A stretch of 64,000 nucleotides of DNA from Dorea phocaeensis (GCF_900240315.1 NZ_OEPZ01000002.1:372001-436000), one strand, 5' to 3'; positions 44,366 through 53,659 are shown, numbered from the stretch's first letter. Notes: a model not told the origin generated them from the letters alone. Numbers and translations are program-made.

Positions 44366-44783
44366 TTTAATGCTCTATACAATAGCTTTAAATCAATATT
44401 TTATGTGTAATAGGGTTTTGCATCCAAAAAAGATACTATGATACTCTCGTAGTATCTCTCCCTAATTGGAATATTATATTTTTGCGAGCAAGTAATCATA
44501 GGTTATTTCTTAATATCCCTTTTTGGGGAAACTCCTCATTTTCTTACACCTATATATAAGGAAATATCTGTATTATTCTTCGAAAAGTGTCGCTATATAT
44601 CAAGTCGCTATAAAACAAGAGAGAATGTCTTCGAACATTCTCTCTCATTTACATAATAAAATATCACCTTTTCTGTTTTCTTAAATGTAATACATATTTC
44701 CATACATCAATTGGCTTAAGTTTGGCTTAAAGGCTTACTTTTTAGCATTTTTACTTGCTATTTTTTCTGCTTAAAATCTTCTC
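44366..44783. other. Element C left arm: arm-type repeats and terminator
   Basis: No gene. Contains the hairpin at 44618-44645 and, at 44709-44740, TTGGCTTAAGTTTGGCTTAAAGGCTTA, in which GGCTTAA is repeated three times with spacing 11 and 9. These sit within 80 bases of the metG fragment and may be integrase arm-binding sites. Confidence 0.5.
44618..44645. terminator. Hairpin terminator next to metG fragment b
   Basis: AGAGAGAATGT and ACATTCTCTCT, perfect 11-bp arms with loop CTTCGA. On the minus strand TTGTTTT follows. It can stop readthrough from the metG fragment and from the AraC gene. Confidence 0.75.
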
Positions 44784-45275
44784 TTAGTACAGCTTTGCTC
44801 CTGCTGGAATCTGATCATCAAGAATCAAAACATTGAGTCCTTCTCTTCCTTCTACAAGGTGTGTAGCAGAGATGATCATACCACAAGAATCAATTCCCAT
44901 CATCTTACGTGGTGGAAGGTTTGTGATTGCAAGTAATGTCTTTCCTACTAAGAATTCTGGCTCATAGTAATCGTGAATTCCGCTTAAAATCACACGATCT
45001 ACGCCACTTCCGTCGTCTAATACAAACTTCAGAAGCTTCTTAGATTTTGGAACTGCTTCACATTCTTTAACCTTTACAGCACGGAAATCTGACTTGCTGA
45101 ATGTATCGAAATCAACCATATCTTCGAATAATGGTTCTACTTCTACGTTAGAGAAATCGATCTCAACCTTCGCTGGTGCAGCTGTTTCTTCTACTGGAAC
45201 AACTACTTTTGCAGCTACTGGAGTTGTCTGTGCAGCATTGTTTGCTTCGTTCTTAGCAGCGCCCTGTGACTTCAT
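44784..45275 (-). CDS. metG (fragment): MetG C-terminal tRNA-binding domain, copy b (element C-borne)
   Basis: 163 residues nearly identical in protein sequence to copies a and c (differences include QTTPVAAK, DFDTFSK, YYEPEFLVG). Silent differences are spread through the DNA, so it came from a different host lineage and not from recent copying. By position it is the replacement 3' end carried by element C. Same core CAACAATGAAGTCACAG at its start and no ribosome binding site. Would complete MetG if fused to the catalytic part. Confidence 0.85.
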   Translation of the reverse strand: MKSQGAAKNEANNAAQTTPVAAKVVVPVEETAAPAKVEIDFSNVEVEPLFEDMVDFDTFSKSDFRAVKVKECEAVPKSKKLLKFVLDDGSGVDRVILSGIHDYYEPEFLVGKTLLAITNLPPRKMMGIDSCGMIISATHLVEGREGLNVLILDDQIPAGAKLY

Positions 45276-45397
45276 TGTTGGGAGCTTGCAGCGAGATTTT
45301 ATATATATCTATTTGCCTCTACGCTTCTCTATTCTTCAAGCTTCTAATAATCTACATTTTTATATAACTCTACAACTTTTATTACAAGTTACCACCA

Positions 45398-45431
45398 ATT
45401 TGGTGTAAAAGTGGTGCAGTTGTTGGTGTGC
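45398..45431 (+). repeat. Arm-type repeat, integrase end of element B
   Basis: ATTTGGTGTAAAAGTGGTGCAGT, then a further GGTGTG. Matches 53889-53914 at the other end of the element. GGTG is repeated with ~10-base spacing, one helical turn. Confidence 0.55.
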
Positions 45432-45439
45432 GCCCCTTA

Positions 45440-46669
45440 TTATGAAATTTTAATCTTACCGCATAAATCTTCAAATGATTTAACTTTCGCCTCTTTTGTT
45501 GCTTCCGCATAAATTTCCATCGTTGTTGCGATATCTTTATGTCCCATAATTTCCTGAATTACTTTAAGATTTGTTTCATTCTCACAATACCTTGTAGCAA
45601 ATGTATGTCGCAAATTATGGCAAGAAAAGTTAGGCAGTAAAACTGGTGCTCTACGTTCTCTCTCTGCTCTTTCTATTTCTTCTTCATTATATGCCAGAGT
45701 TATACGTTTGATTGTTCTATTGATTGTCTGAGGATTATGTGCAAAACCATTTCTGTTCAAGAAAATAAAATCTGTATATCCATCAATTGATGCCTGACAA
45801 ATTAATCCTACTTCCTCTTGATACTTTTTCTCATTCAAAAGTGCCTGTTTTACTTCTGGCAACATTGGAATAATTCGGTATCCTGCAGTAGTTTTTGGTG
45901 ATGTTACTGAAAAATAGCACTTGCCTTTATCTCTCTGGTAGTACACCATATTGTGATTAATTTCAATATAATTCTCATCCATATGAACATCTTCCCAACG
46001 TAACCCAACCACCTCTGATACACGACATCCTGTTCCCAAGAAGAATGTAAACAATGGAAGCCAATGTTTATATTTTTCGCTTTTATTTATATAGGAAACA
46101 AAAGCTTCTTGCTGCGGAATTGTAAGAGCATGACGTTTAGGTGTTTCAAAGTTATGTGATCGCTTCACATCTCCTAAAACTAAGTCGCTAGGATTTATCC
46201 TAATATAACCATCTTCAACCGCTAATATAAATACTTGATGAAGCACCGTATGAATACTCTCCAATGTTGCAACTGACATTTTCTTAGAATCCACAATGCC
46301 ATTATAGTATCTTCTCACATCTGATTTTCGGATTTCCTTTATCTTTCTGTTTCCAAAATCATTCATAACAAAATGCTCATACATATAAATATAATTATTG
46401 CGAGTAGTTTGCTTTAATCCCACCTTATCATTTTTCCACATTTTATAGACATCATTCAATGTAATGTTCGAGCTTCCTTGTTGGATCCCATCCCGCAGAT
46501 CATTCTGAATTTCTTTTTCTTTTTCACGCAAGCCTTCTAATGTAGAACAATATACCGCATGTCTTTTTTTATCTCCACCAATCCAGCGATACATATAAAG
46601 TCCATCATTTTTTCGATAGGTTTCTCCGTCTTTCAACACTCTCCCTTTATGATCTTTTCTTTTTTGCAT
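45440..46669 (-). CDS. int: Tyrosine recombinase (Tn916-type integrase), element B
   Basis: A 409-residue recombinase: N-terminal KRKDHKGRVLKDGETYRKND, catalytic LGTGCRVSEVVGLRW, HNLRHTFATRYCE, IMGHKDIATT and MEIYAEAT (R, H-x-x-R, H, Y). The ATG at 46669 follows AAAAGGAGAAAAGA; the frame is open 13 codons further but without a start signal. It ends 165 bases from the metG core. Only about half identical by eye to the integrases of elements A and C, yet it uses the same target. Confidence 0.95.
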   Translation of the reverse strand: MQKRKDHKGRVLKDGETYRKNDGLYMYRWIGGDKKRHAVYCSTLEGLREKEKEIQNDLRDGIQQGSSNITLNDVYKMWKNDKVGLKQTTRNNYIYMYEHFVMNDFGNRKIKEIRKSDVRRYYNGIVDSKKMSVATLESIHTVLHQVFILAVEDGYIRINPSDLVLGDVKRSHNFETPKRHALTIPQQEAFVSYINKSEKYKHWLPLFTFFLGTGCRVSEVVGLRWEDVHMDENYIEINHNMVYYQRDKGKCYFSVTSPKTTAGYRIIPMLPEVKQALLNEKKYQEEVGLICQASIDGYTDFIFLNRNGFAHNPQTINRTIKRITLAYNEEEIERAERERRAPVLLPNFSCHNLRHTFATRYCENETNLKVIQEIMGHKDIATTMEIYAEATKEAKVKSFEDLCGKIKIS

Positions 46670-46773
46670 TCTTTTCTCCTTTTCTATACAAAGAAAAGGA
46701 CTCTGCAAACTTATTATAACGCTTGCAAAGTCCCTTTTCTACGCCTAATTATTCATTTTTTTACACCAATAAT

Positions 46774-46971
46774 TTATATAGAATATGCTGTTTCCGTATA
46801 TTCATCTAATTTTTTACGTTTAATCAATCGCTTTGTTCCATTCCATAAAACAAACTGGCAATTCTTCTCATCCGTCATTTTGCGGAGCTTGTTAATTCCG
46901 ATACCAGAATATGCAGCTGCTTCCTCAAGAGTTAAATTACTCTTTTCCCAAATAGGAACTTCTTTTACCAT
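46774..46971 (-). CDS. xis: Excisionase-like protein, element B
   Basis: A 65-residue Tn916 Xis-like protein: VPIWEKSNLTLEEAAAYSGI, GINKLRKMTDEK, ending KRKKLDEYTETAYSI, a winged-helix DNA-bending architecture. The second ATG (46971) is chosen with GGAGGAG 6 bases upstream. It precedes int on the same strand and should direct excision. Confidence 0.88.
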   Translation of the reverse strand: MVKEVPIWEKSNLTLEEAAAYSGIGINKLRKMTDEKNCQFVLWNGTKRLIKRKKLDEYTETAYSI

Positions 46972-46977
46972 AGGCAT

Positions 46978-47291
46978 CTCCTCCTTCCTTTTTTATAGAC
47001 TTATTTTTCCTAATTTCCCCGACAGAGAGAGGAACTTGTTTTTCAGGTGCTTTTATCTCATCAAGCTCCTGGCAACAAACTATTTCAAAACTTTTTATTT
47101 CTTTCATACCGAAAATCAATACATTATCTTCTTTCTTATTTTATTTTTTAATGTTCTTTGTTGCCATCTTAAAAAACAGTATAAATAACCAGTAAAATCA
47201 ACATTTTCATATGTCATCAAAACTGGCAACAAAGTTCGTTTTTTGAATAAAACAGCTGTATTATCAGGAAGATTTCCTCTCTCTTGTCGGG
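46978..47291. other. Upstream region of xis
   Basis: AT-rich and largely without strong coding signal. A minus-strand frame at 46937-47104 (MKEIKSFEIVCCQELDEIKA) runs into xis but lacks a ribosome binding site. Probably holds the xis/int promoter. Confidence 0.4.
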
Positions 47292-48701
47292 CTAATGGAA
47301 CGGAAGTTCCATTTGTTCTGTTGCCGAAAGTTCTCTAAATCCATCTCCGCCAATTTCGTTGCCGCCCTCTATCTCTTCACTTTTTCGAGTCCAACAGCGT
47401 TGTCTTCCATACCCTTCTGAGGTAAATCTATGATAACCACCTCGCTTCCATCCAATAATCTGAGTATCCATGATTTGACAAATTTCATTCGTCTCATACT
47501 TCTTAGGCTCACGATCTCCGTGATTAAAAGCCTCACTCCAAATCTGAATAGAACATACATAATTTCCTTTATAATTATCAAGCCACCCCTGGATTGTTCC
47601 TGCCAAAGTATCCTCTTGCATAAACTGTTTCCGGTACTCATCAATTTCCTTTTGCATTTCTTTTGTGAATTTCAGAAGATTACCTTTGTTTTCTTCACTG
47701 TGATAAATAATCATTGCTTCTGCCCACAATTGATTAAAATATGCTCTAGCTTCTTCTTCATCATCTAAAATATGTTTCTCTGCTTTTGAAGCATCAATCA
47801 TGATTGGAAGAAACCTTCTTGCACCAGTTCTATCAAACGGAATAAACTGATAGGTATTCGTAGATCCAGCGAATACGCATTGCCTTTTTCGATCTTTTTC
47901 AAAACGTGCATAAGCCGTTCTATATGTATCCTTTTGTCGGCTCAAAAATGATTTTATTTCTTCGTTACTTTTTGCACTGATAGCAGCAATCATTTCAGAC
48001 ATTTCTATGATCCAATGTCCTCTAATTGATTCAAATACCTTCTTATCACCCAAATCTCTTAAATCATCCGAAAACCAATTATCTTTCAAGGATAAAAAAC
48101 GAAAGAACGTGGATTTTCCTGCGCCTTGTTGTCCCACAAGACAAAGCATTTCATCCGCTTTTATTCCCGGATAAAACACTCGCAATAAAGCCTCCATCAT
48201 AAAGTGTTTTAATACTTCATATACATAGTCTGAATCATCTGCCCCCATATATTTTTTCAGCACATATCGTATTCGTTCTTCTCCATCCCATTTTAATGTT
48301 TCTAGGTATTCGCAAATCGGGTGATACGCTCTGTTTGCAGCTTCAATTTGCAATGCCTTATACAAATTTTTTTCATTTCCTAATCCATAGTACACTTCAA
48401 AATATAGATAAAACTGATCAATCGCATTGTCGGTCAGAATCTCCCAATCTTCATCCCACCAAAGTTTCCTCGATATATCGACTCTTTCAGACAACCGATT
48501 ATATCGAAGACAACCTTTAATCAATGGATCATCTCGAAAAATCATCATATAATTTTGAACCGTTCCTTTGATATCTCCCTTTTCATTTTTCAGTAAACAT
48601 TCCTTAATTTGTCTGATTGCATTTAGATCTGCCATCTCACCCATCCGTTTCAAAGTATCCTTCTTTTTATTTTCATCCATTTTTTCTGCATCTTCTCTCA
48701 A
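47292..48701 (-). CDS. VirE-like/DUF5906-type helicase (replication protein), element B
   Basis: A ~470-residue P-loop protein of the virulence-associated E family: Walker A VGQQGAGKSTFFRF, acidic GHWIIEMSEM as Walker B, then STNTYQFIPFDRTGARRFLPI. In Firmicutes mobile elements these act with a CHC2 primase in replication of the excised circle. It overlaps the primase gene end. The start is uncertain: a TTG at 48701 has GGAGG 9 bases upstream, and an ATG at 48680 is the alternative. Confidence 0.85.
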   Translation of the reverse strand: MREDAEKMDENKKKDTLKRMGEMADLNAIRQIKECLLKNEKGDIKGTVQNYMMIFRDDPLIKGCLRYNRLSERVDISRKLWWDEDWEILTDNAIDQFYLYFEVYYGLGNEKNLYKALQIEAANRAYHPICEYLETLKWDGEERIRYVLKKYMGADDSDYVYEVLKHFMMEALLRVFYPGIKADEMLCLVGQQGAGKSTFFRFLSLKDNWFSDDLRDLGDKKVFESIRGHWIIEMSEMIAAISAKSNEEIKSFLSRQKDTYRTAYARFEKDRKRQCVFAGSTNTYQFIPFDRTGARRFLPIMIDASKAEKHILDDEEEARAYFNQLWAEAMIIYHSEENKGNLLKFTKEMQKEIDEYRKQFMQEDTLAGTIQGWLDNYKGNYVCSIQIWSEAFNHGDREPKKYETNEICQIMDTQIIGWKRGGYHRFTSEGYGRQRCWTRKSEEIEGGNEIGGDGFRELSATEQMELPFH

Positions 48702-49269
48702 TCTTTTCAACCTCCTTCTTAATCATTTCAACAACTTGCTCTTTTTCTTCCTCTTCTCCGAATAATAAAAGATCTAAGTAATATTCAACAATGGTCAGAT
48801 ATTTCAACGCCTCTACAAATTTTTCATCCCACTCTTCTTCCGGCGATTTAGGTGCAAATTCTTTTTTCCATTTTTGCAACAATATACGGTAATCCAACAT
48901 CGCACGAACACATTCTATATACTCTTGTTCTTCTGATTTCACTAAATTTTTTTCTGGTTTGCTCTTCAAAATCTTCCTTGGTTTTTTTATTTTTCTTCTG
49001 TCTACTCTAGATATTTGAATTCCGAAATCATCTGCTAATTTTAATGCAGCCTCTTTTAAGGAAAGTCCAAAAAGCTGTGCTGTGAAATCTATCACATCAC
49101 CAGTCACTCCACAACCAAAACAATAATATCTTCTATCTACTTTCATGCTTGGTGTTTTGTCATTATGAAAAATACAACTAATCAGCCCTGATTTTGTTAT
49201 CTTAAATCCATATAACTCAGCCGCCTGCCGAACTGTTACATTTTCTTTCACTTCATCAAATAATCCCAT
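48673..49269 (-). CDS. CHC2 zinc-finger primase-like protein, element B
   Basis: A 198-residue protein with the DnaG-type zinc-binding domain: CIFHNDKTPSMKV and YYCFGCGVTGDVIDF (C-x2-H, C-x2-C). No TOPRIM domain is present; the rest is a charged helical tail (EEEEKEQVVEMIKKEVEK). Together with the VirE-like protein it likely primes replication of the element. Confidence 0.9.
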   Translation of the reverse strand: MGLFDEVKENVTVRQAAELYGFKITKSGLISCIFHNDKTPSMKVDRRYYCFGCGVTGDVIDFTAQLFGLSLKEAALKLADDFGIQISRVDRRKIKKPRKILKSKPEKNLVKSEEQEYIECVRAMLDYRILLQKWKKEFAPKSPEEEWDEKFVEALKYLTIVEYYLDLLLFGEEEEKEQVVEMIKKEVEKIERRCRKNG

Positions 49270-49327
49270 AATCCCTCCAATCCAAAAAGAGCACTCTGTT
49301 TATTCCAACGGAATTCCCAAAATGCTC

Positions 49328-50725
49328 TTATCGCTCATTATCTAATGAGGACTCTTTATTCAATTTTCCAGTTTCTCCATTTCTTGTTATACTTGCTTTC
49401 TTCTCAGATAATTTTTTTAATATAGATGGTTTTACTTCTTTTTTTATTTCTTGAACCATGATATTTTTGTTTTCCGGTTTCAATAATCTGTTTTTCATTT
49501 TCGAAATCGTCTTCGTAATTGCATATTCAATCTTTTTAATTACTCCATCTAACCGCTCAAGAGCATACTGTTTTTCCCTTTTAGATGCCCTTCTCTCTGG
49601 ATTTAAAACCCATTTCTTACTATCCTCCACTAATTTAATATCCTCTTTCCTAGTAGCAATCTCAATTTCATCTGCAATTCTTTCCACCGCCTTTTCATAA
49701 ACCTCATCTGTAACATCATCTATCAGTTTTTCTACATCTTCAATTTTAAATTCAAGCTGTTTCAGTGTTTCGTCTTGCTGAAGAATTCGCTCCGCATTAT
49801 CAAAAAATTCTTCTGACTGTGCTTTGAGCTTTTTCTCTTGATCAATAATCTTTATGCTGTTTTCTTTGTACTGAACCTCTTGTTCAAAGATCTCATATTT
49901 TTTCTGATTAACCACTTCTATCTGACTCTGAATTGATTCTTCCAAAGATGCAATATCCTTTTTCTGCTTCATTCGAATATAATCTTGCTTTTCAAGATAT
50001 TCCCTTCCACCATAACTTGGTTCTTCTTCTAACTCTAATCCGTGCTTTTTACAAATATCAAAAAGGAGTATTCTGCAAGTAGCATCAAAAACCATTTTCC
50101 TATTGTTAAATCTACCAGCCTTCTTTTCCGGATTTGGCAAGTCAAAACCTAATGTTTCAAGTGCTTTTTCCTGTTGGGGAAATATTTCTCCATAAGCATT
50201 CTTACAATCAAAAACATGGCGTTCATGAATGTGTGGAGTGGACTCATCCAAATGCAAGGACCAGTTCAATAAATGAAAATGTTCTCCAAAACGATCACTA
50301 AGTTCTGTAATAAATTCTGTTACGATAGTCAACAACACATCCGGATCAACATAATCATCTTTTGTTCCAATCTGATAAATGGTTTCTTCCGGACACGTTT
50401 TCTTATGAGTCCTAATATCATCTGTTGTTCGGTTTCTTTCAGGATGATGATTTTTCCAATTTCTTGCATTCTGTCCTTCCACATAATCTTGATAATGAAT
50501 CTTATAAAATAGTTGTTCCACTTCTTCAAAGGAATCGACAATCTCATCCTCTCTTCCTGTTACTGAAGCAGATCTGATACCATTATAACAATCCCAATAA
50601 ACATTTCTCTTGGCTCGTTCCAAATCGATATGATCACTATTGTCAATATCGAACTGTCGATCATTGTGCTTGGGATTATAAACACCATTCTTTCCAGTTC
50701 TTCCATTATGTCTAGTTAGTTTCAT
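49328..50725 (-). CDS. mobV: MobV/Pre-type relaxase (plasmid recombination protein), element B
   Basis: A 465-residue relaxase. The N-terminal catalytic half has KLTRHNGRTGKNGVYNPKHN and the metal-binding H-x-H in LHLDESTPHIHERHVFD. From about residue 270 to the end it is a long coiled coil (LEESIQSQIEVVNQKKYEIF and so on) with a basic tail. It should nick at an oriT just upstream (50.74-51.06 kb) and lead the strand to the recipient using another element's conjugation pore. The ATG at 50725 follows GGAAGGAG. Confidence 0.87.
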   Translation of the reverse strand: MKLTRHNGRTGKNGVYNPKHNDRQFDIDNSDHIDLERAKRNVYWDCYNGIRSASVTGREDEIVDSFEEVEQLFYKIHYQDYVEGQNARNWKNHHPERNRTTDDIRTHKKTCPEETIYQIGTKDDYVDPDVLLTIVTEFITELSDRFGEHFHLLNWSLHLDESTPHIHERHVFDCKNAYGEIFPQQEKALETLGFDLPNPEKKAGRFNNRKMVFDATCRILLFDICKKHGLELEEEPSYGGREYLEKQDYIRMKQKKDIASLEESIQSQIEVVNQKKYEIFEQEVQYKENSIKIIDQEKKLKAQSEEFFDNAERILQQDETLKQLEFKIEDVEKLIDDVTDEVYEKAVERIADEIEIATRKEDIKLVEDSKKWVLNPERRASKREKQYALERLDGVIKKIEYAITKTISKMKNRLLKPENKNIMVQEIKKEVKPSILKKLSEKKASITRNGETGKLNKESSLDNER

Positions 50726-50739
50726 CTTGTCGTCTCCTT

Positions 50740-51000
50740 CCTGTTCTCGCAAAAAATTGCAGCGAAGCTGCCATAAATCCTGCCTTTATCGTCAGGAAAT
50801 ACCCAGTACTAAGTGGCGAAACGCCACTTAACTGGGCAAGGCTGCCGCCCTTGACCTGCACAGGGGTATTGCATTCCCTGTACCCATGCACAAAGGGTTG
50901 CACCCTCTGTACTCCCGCCCGAACAAACTGACTTCGCCCCGTCCCAAGCTCTGTCAGTTCCTTCGGTTTTACAAAACAGTCCACCGGACTATTTTGCAAA
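50740..51000 (-). other. oriT: oriT candidate of element B
   Basis: Non-coding by appearance and directly upstream of the relaxase. Contains AAGTGGCG-AAA-CGCCACTT (50811-50829), a perfect 8-bp stem, flanked by CCAGTACT and AACTGGGCAAGGCTGCCGCC, plus GC-rich stretches unlike the AT-rich neighbours. This layout fits MobV-type origins. A 101-codon open frame across it is not gene-like. Confidence 0.65.
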
Positions 51001-51076
51001 AAGAAAAACCGACGCATGATCGCTTTACGCTCAATACATCGGTTTCTTCATCTGACCTTAACAGTCGTATTCAGTT
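51001..51076 (-). repeat. Repeat Y, copy 1 (terminator-containing)
   Basis: 76 bp, 72 identical to 51906-51981. On the minus strand AAACCGA...TCGGTTTTT forms a hairpin with T-run downstream of the 189-residue membrane-protein gene. Confidence 0.85.
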
Positions 51077-51106
51077 ATCTAATATTGTACTGTTATAAAA
51101 TCTATG

Positions 51107-51676
51107 TCATTTACGATTCTTCTTATGCTGATTTGTCCAGTAAGATTTTACAGGGATTCTTCTTCTCTCTATATCTTCCATAAATTCTTCTTTATCGATA
51201 TTACTATCAATGGTAAATAGCTTTTCCCCATTTACATATACACGCACAGAACCTTTTTTTCTCTCGCAGTAGGTAATATCCCCAAAACGAAAAGTTCTCT
51301 TTTTTCCAAAAGTTGACCGCCATGTGATTTCATCTCCGTTCACTTCCAGTTTCCACATTACCATATTGACTATTCCGCTTATGCCTACTAAAAAAAATAT
51401 TCCAAATATACAAATGACAAACATATCTTCTTTTTCCCTAAGACTCATAGCCGTACAACAAGCAAAAAATATTGTACCTACGATAAATGCCACGACAAGG
51501 AATTTCTCTGTTTTTATTGTATAATGCGTTCTAATTATTCCCTTTTTCTGTTCTTCCTCTCGTTCTTTAGCTCTCTTTTGTTGAAGATTTACAAGATATT
51601 TCAAAAGAAGAAGTACAACTAAATAGGGACCTATTTGTGTAATTATATTCAAACACATTCGTAAAAAATTATTCAT
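51107..51676 (-). CDS. Membrane protein with C-terminal PH-like domain, paralogue 1
   Basis: A 189-residue protein with about three hydrophobic helices (residues 8-28, 55-75, 85-108) and a soluble C-terminal domain: WKLEVNGDEITWRSTFGKKR, TFRFGDITYCERKKG and LFTIDSNI, a beta-rich pattern like bacterial PH or DUF6560-type domains. The paralogue at 52029-52802 shares this domain. No function known. Start region has weak ribosome binding site AGGGC. Confidence 0.75.
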   Translation of the reverse strand: MNNFLRMCLNIITQIGPYLVVLLLLKYLVNLQQKRAKEREEEQKKGIIRTHYTIKTEKFLVVAFIVGTIFFACCTAMSLREKEDMFVICIFGIFFLVGISGIVNMVMWKLEVNGDEITWRSTFGKKRTFRFGDITYCERKKGSVRVYVNGEKLFTIDSNIDKEEFMEDIERRRIPVKSYWTNQHKKNRK

Positions 51677-51820
51677 TTTTGCCCTCCATAGTTCCAGCTA
51701 TATAAAATTGATTGTTTGAAATCGAGTATTAAAAACCCCAATTTTTCATATCTCATTATACTTCATCAACATAAAGAATGGAAGAAAAAATTTTGTGTAC
51801 AGGGTTCCTGTTCAAACCTT

Positions 51821-51875
51821 GTAACGCACATTTTCGCAAAATCCATAGTCCCCGATACTTTCCTCACGGGTGATA
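51821..51875 (-). repeat. Repeat X, copy 1
   Basis: 55 bp, 52 identical to 52937-52991. GTAACGCACATTTTCGCAA, then AATCCATAGTCCCCGATACT. Lies upstream of the 189-residue gene. Confidence 0.85.
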
Positions 51876-51905
51876 TACAGTCGGAATTCTGTCAGCTCAT
51901 GAAAT

Positions 51906-51981
51906 AAGAAAAACCGACGCATGATTGCTTTACGCTCAATACATCGGTTTCTTTATCTGACCTTAACGGTCATATTCAGTT
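51906..51981 (-). repeat. Repeat Y, copy 2
   Basis: Second copy of the 76-bp repeat at 51001-51076, downstream of the 257-residue paralogue. The order Y-gene-X-Y-gene-X shows a duplicated cassette. Confidence 0.85.
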
Positions 51982-52028
51982 GTGGCAGATTGCAGATAAT
52001 CTGCAAATAGATGAACATAAATTCTAAA

Positions 52029-52802
52029 TTACTTAGATTTATTTTTCATTTTTACGGAAAATTCATAGCTCCACACTGGAATGTGCAATCGATTCATTTG
52101 CTCTATGAACAACGAAAATTCCATATTATCATCAAATGTAAATATCCTTTTATCTCCTATATAGACACGAAATGCTCCACTTTTTTTATATACACCTTTT
52201 GTTATATCTTTGAAATTATATTTTCTTGTACGACCAAAAGTAGAGCGATAAGTAATTTCCATATCGTTTACTTCAATTTTCCATAAACCTATATTTAGGG
52301 CAGCTATTAACATAGACGCTGAAATTATTGACAAAAATATAATTACCCATAATTCTTCGTGTGTATAAATTGAATATATAAATAATCCAATGCTACATAC
52401 ACCGAAAAAAGAAAATAGCCAACATAGATATTTTTCTGACTCTATAAGATAACATTTTGATAAGAATTCTTTATTGCTTTTTTGTTTTTGATTCTTTTTA
52501 TAAATAATATATCCTAAGACACCTATTACAGAAGCTATCGGAATAATAGAACCACCTATTTTAATAAATGTAGCTCTCGATTGAGTGTCAGCCATAAAAA
52601 GGATAAACAGCAAATAACCTAATACAAATACGCAAACAAAAACTACCTTAATCAACAGTTTACATTTTTCCAGAAAAACCATAGCATTCTTTCTATGCTT
52701 GATATGCTGATAAATTACCGAGATAATTTCAAATAACATAGGTATTCCTATGATGAAGAGATAAACTCCAAAAGAATCATATAAACTAATTAAGAATTGC
52801 AT
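52029..52802 (-). CDS. Membrane protein with C-terminal PH-like domain, paralogue 2
   Basis: A 257-residue protein with about five to six helices in the first 170 residues and a C-terminal domain WKIEVNDMEITYRSTFGRTR, KYNFKDITKGVYKKS and IFTFDDNM, clearly homologous to paralogue 1. The N-terminal half has diverged and is longer. The neighbouring repeats are over 90% identical while the proteins differ strongly, which suggests selection for divergence or replacement of the gene body. The ATG follows AGGAGGGAGAAG. Confidence 0.75.
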   Translation of the reverse strand: MQFLISLYDSFGVYLFIIGIPMLFEIISVIYQHIKHRKNAMVFLEKCKLLIKVVFVCVFVLGYLLFILFMADTQSRATFIKIGGSIIPIASVIGVLGYIIYKKNQKQKSNKEFLSKCYLIESEKYLCWLFSFFGVCSIGLFIYSIYTHEELWVIIFLSIISASMLIAALNIGLWKIEVNDMEITYRSTFGRTRKYNFKDITKGVYKKSGAFRVYIGDKRIFTFDDNMEFSLFIEQMNRLHIPVWSYEFSVKMKNKSK

Positions 52803-52936
52803 CTTCTCCCTCCTACACTTTACAAGGAAACTTTCTGAATTATTATTTTATCATATCTTCATGCCTTAAATCTACAAATAAGTGTTAATAATTCCGAAGT
52901 GGCATTAAATTTTCACAGCATTTTATCTTGCTACCC

Positions 52937-52991
52937 GTAACGCACATTTCCGCAAAATCCATAGTCCCCGATACTTTCCTCACAGGCGATA
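52937..52991 (-). repeat. Repeat X, copy 2
   Basis: 55 bp matching 51821-51875 with three differences, upstream of the 257-residue paralogue. Confidence 0.85.
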
Positions 52992-53056
52992 GGCAACGGT
53001 CAAAACATCAGGTCTGTACCTGACATTTTAACCGCATATCAGCCCTGATTATCACA

Positions 53057-53347
53057 TTATCCCTGCTGACTGTTCAGCCCATGCTTTTTCGCATATTCAC
53101 TGGCTTTCTGTCTGCGTTCCTCACTGTAAGGCGGCAGGAAGCGGATAGACAGACGGGACTTTGCCAGCACATAAGAAACACCGCCTTGAACATTGGATTT
53201 TTCCAGTCGGCAAAGGTCAGGGTACTTCTTAGAAAAAGCAGCTAACCTCTTTTTCAATCCGGCGTTGTGGGTGTAGATATTTGCCTTGTCCTCTCCCTCA
53301 TTAAAGAGAATAATAGTTTCCTTCTCATACTTCGTTAATCTTGTCAT
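53057..53347 (-). CDS. Conserved-type hypothetical protein of mobile elements
   Basis: A 96-residue basic protein: MTRLTKYEKETIILFNEGED, KANIYTHNAGLKKRLAAFSK and YVLAKSRLSIRFLPPYSEER. Proteins with this pattern recur in Firmicutes conjugative and mobilizable elements without known function. The ATG at 53347 follows GAAAGGAATG; a longer frame to 53407 has no start signal. Confidence 0.7.
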   Translation of the reverse strand: MTRLTKYEKETIILFNEGEDKANIYTHNAGLKKRLAAFSKKYPDLCRLEKSNVQGGVSYVLAKSRLSIRFLPPYSEERRQKASEYAKKHGLNSQQG

Positions 53348-53624
53348 AAATATCATTCCTTTCAATTCTGTATCAAAAAAATCAAGTGTAGATATAGTTT
53401 TTTGCACTTCATCACCTACACATATAGTTTTTATTAAGCTATCTCTTTCACAATTAATAAATCCTTTTATTGCGCTTTCAAATATTTCCGTTCCCTAACC
53501 CTCTTCTTTTTAGGATTGTATGCTCTGAAAAGATACGCCGCATGCATATTCAGTTCAGGTATCCTCATATTCAAAAGCTATTCAATTGTCAATGTACAAA
53601 GATTGATATTATTAAATATCCTTC

Positions 53625-53659
53625 TATATAACGAAATGCTGAGAGGCATTTTTACAGGG
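53625..53659 (-). promoter_or_regulatory. Backbone motif, copy B
   Basis: Minus strand CCCTGTAAAAA, a spacer, then TTTCGTTATATA. The spacer can fold (AAATGC...GCATTT). It is a single copy here, 278 bases upstream of the 96-residue gene and near the end of the element. Confidence 0.55.

Larger units (their letters stand above)
27711..45275. mobile_element. Element C: metG-integrated mobilizable element, ~17.6 kb, mob genes broken
   Basis: Bounded by two copies of the metG core (about 27690-27717 and 45255-45282). On the minus strand it carries metG fragment b at its left end and its integrase at the other. Contents: integrase/CopG/DUF6462 operon, AbiE-like pair between two outward motifs, oriT-like region, truncated mobC, then cargo (nrnA block, PucR/permease/DUF917/M20 cluster, metal efflux). 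With no relaxase it would need a helper to transfer. Confidence 0.75.

Noticed and set aside
46937-47119. A 60-codon frame running into xis on the minus strand
   Set aside because: No start signal, overlaps xis in another frame; left as part of the promoter region.
50712-51017. A 101-codon minus-strand frame upstream of the MobV relaxase
   Set aside because: It spans the oriT-like hairpin and repeat Y, has no ribosome binding site and shows low-complexity residues unlike a protein.
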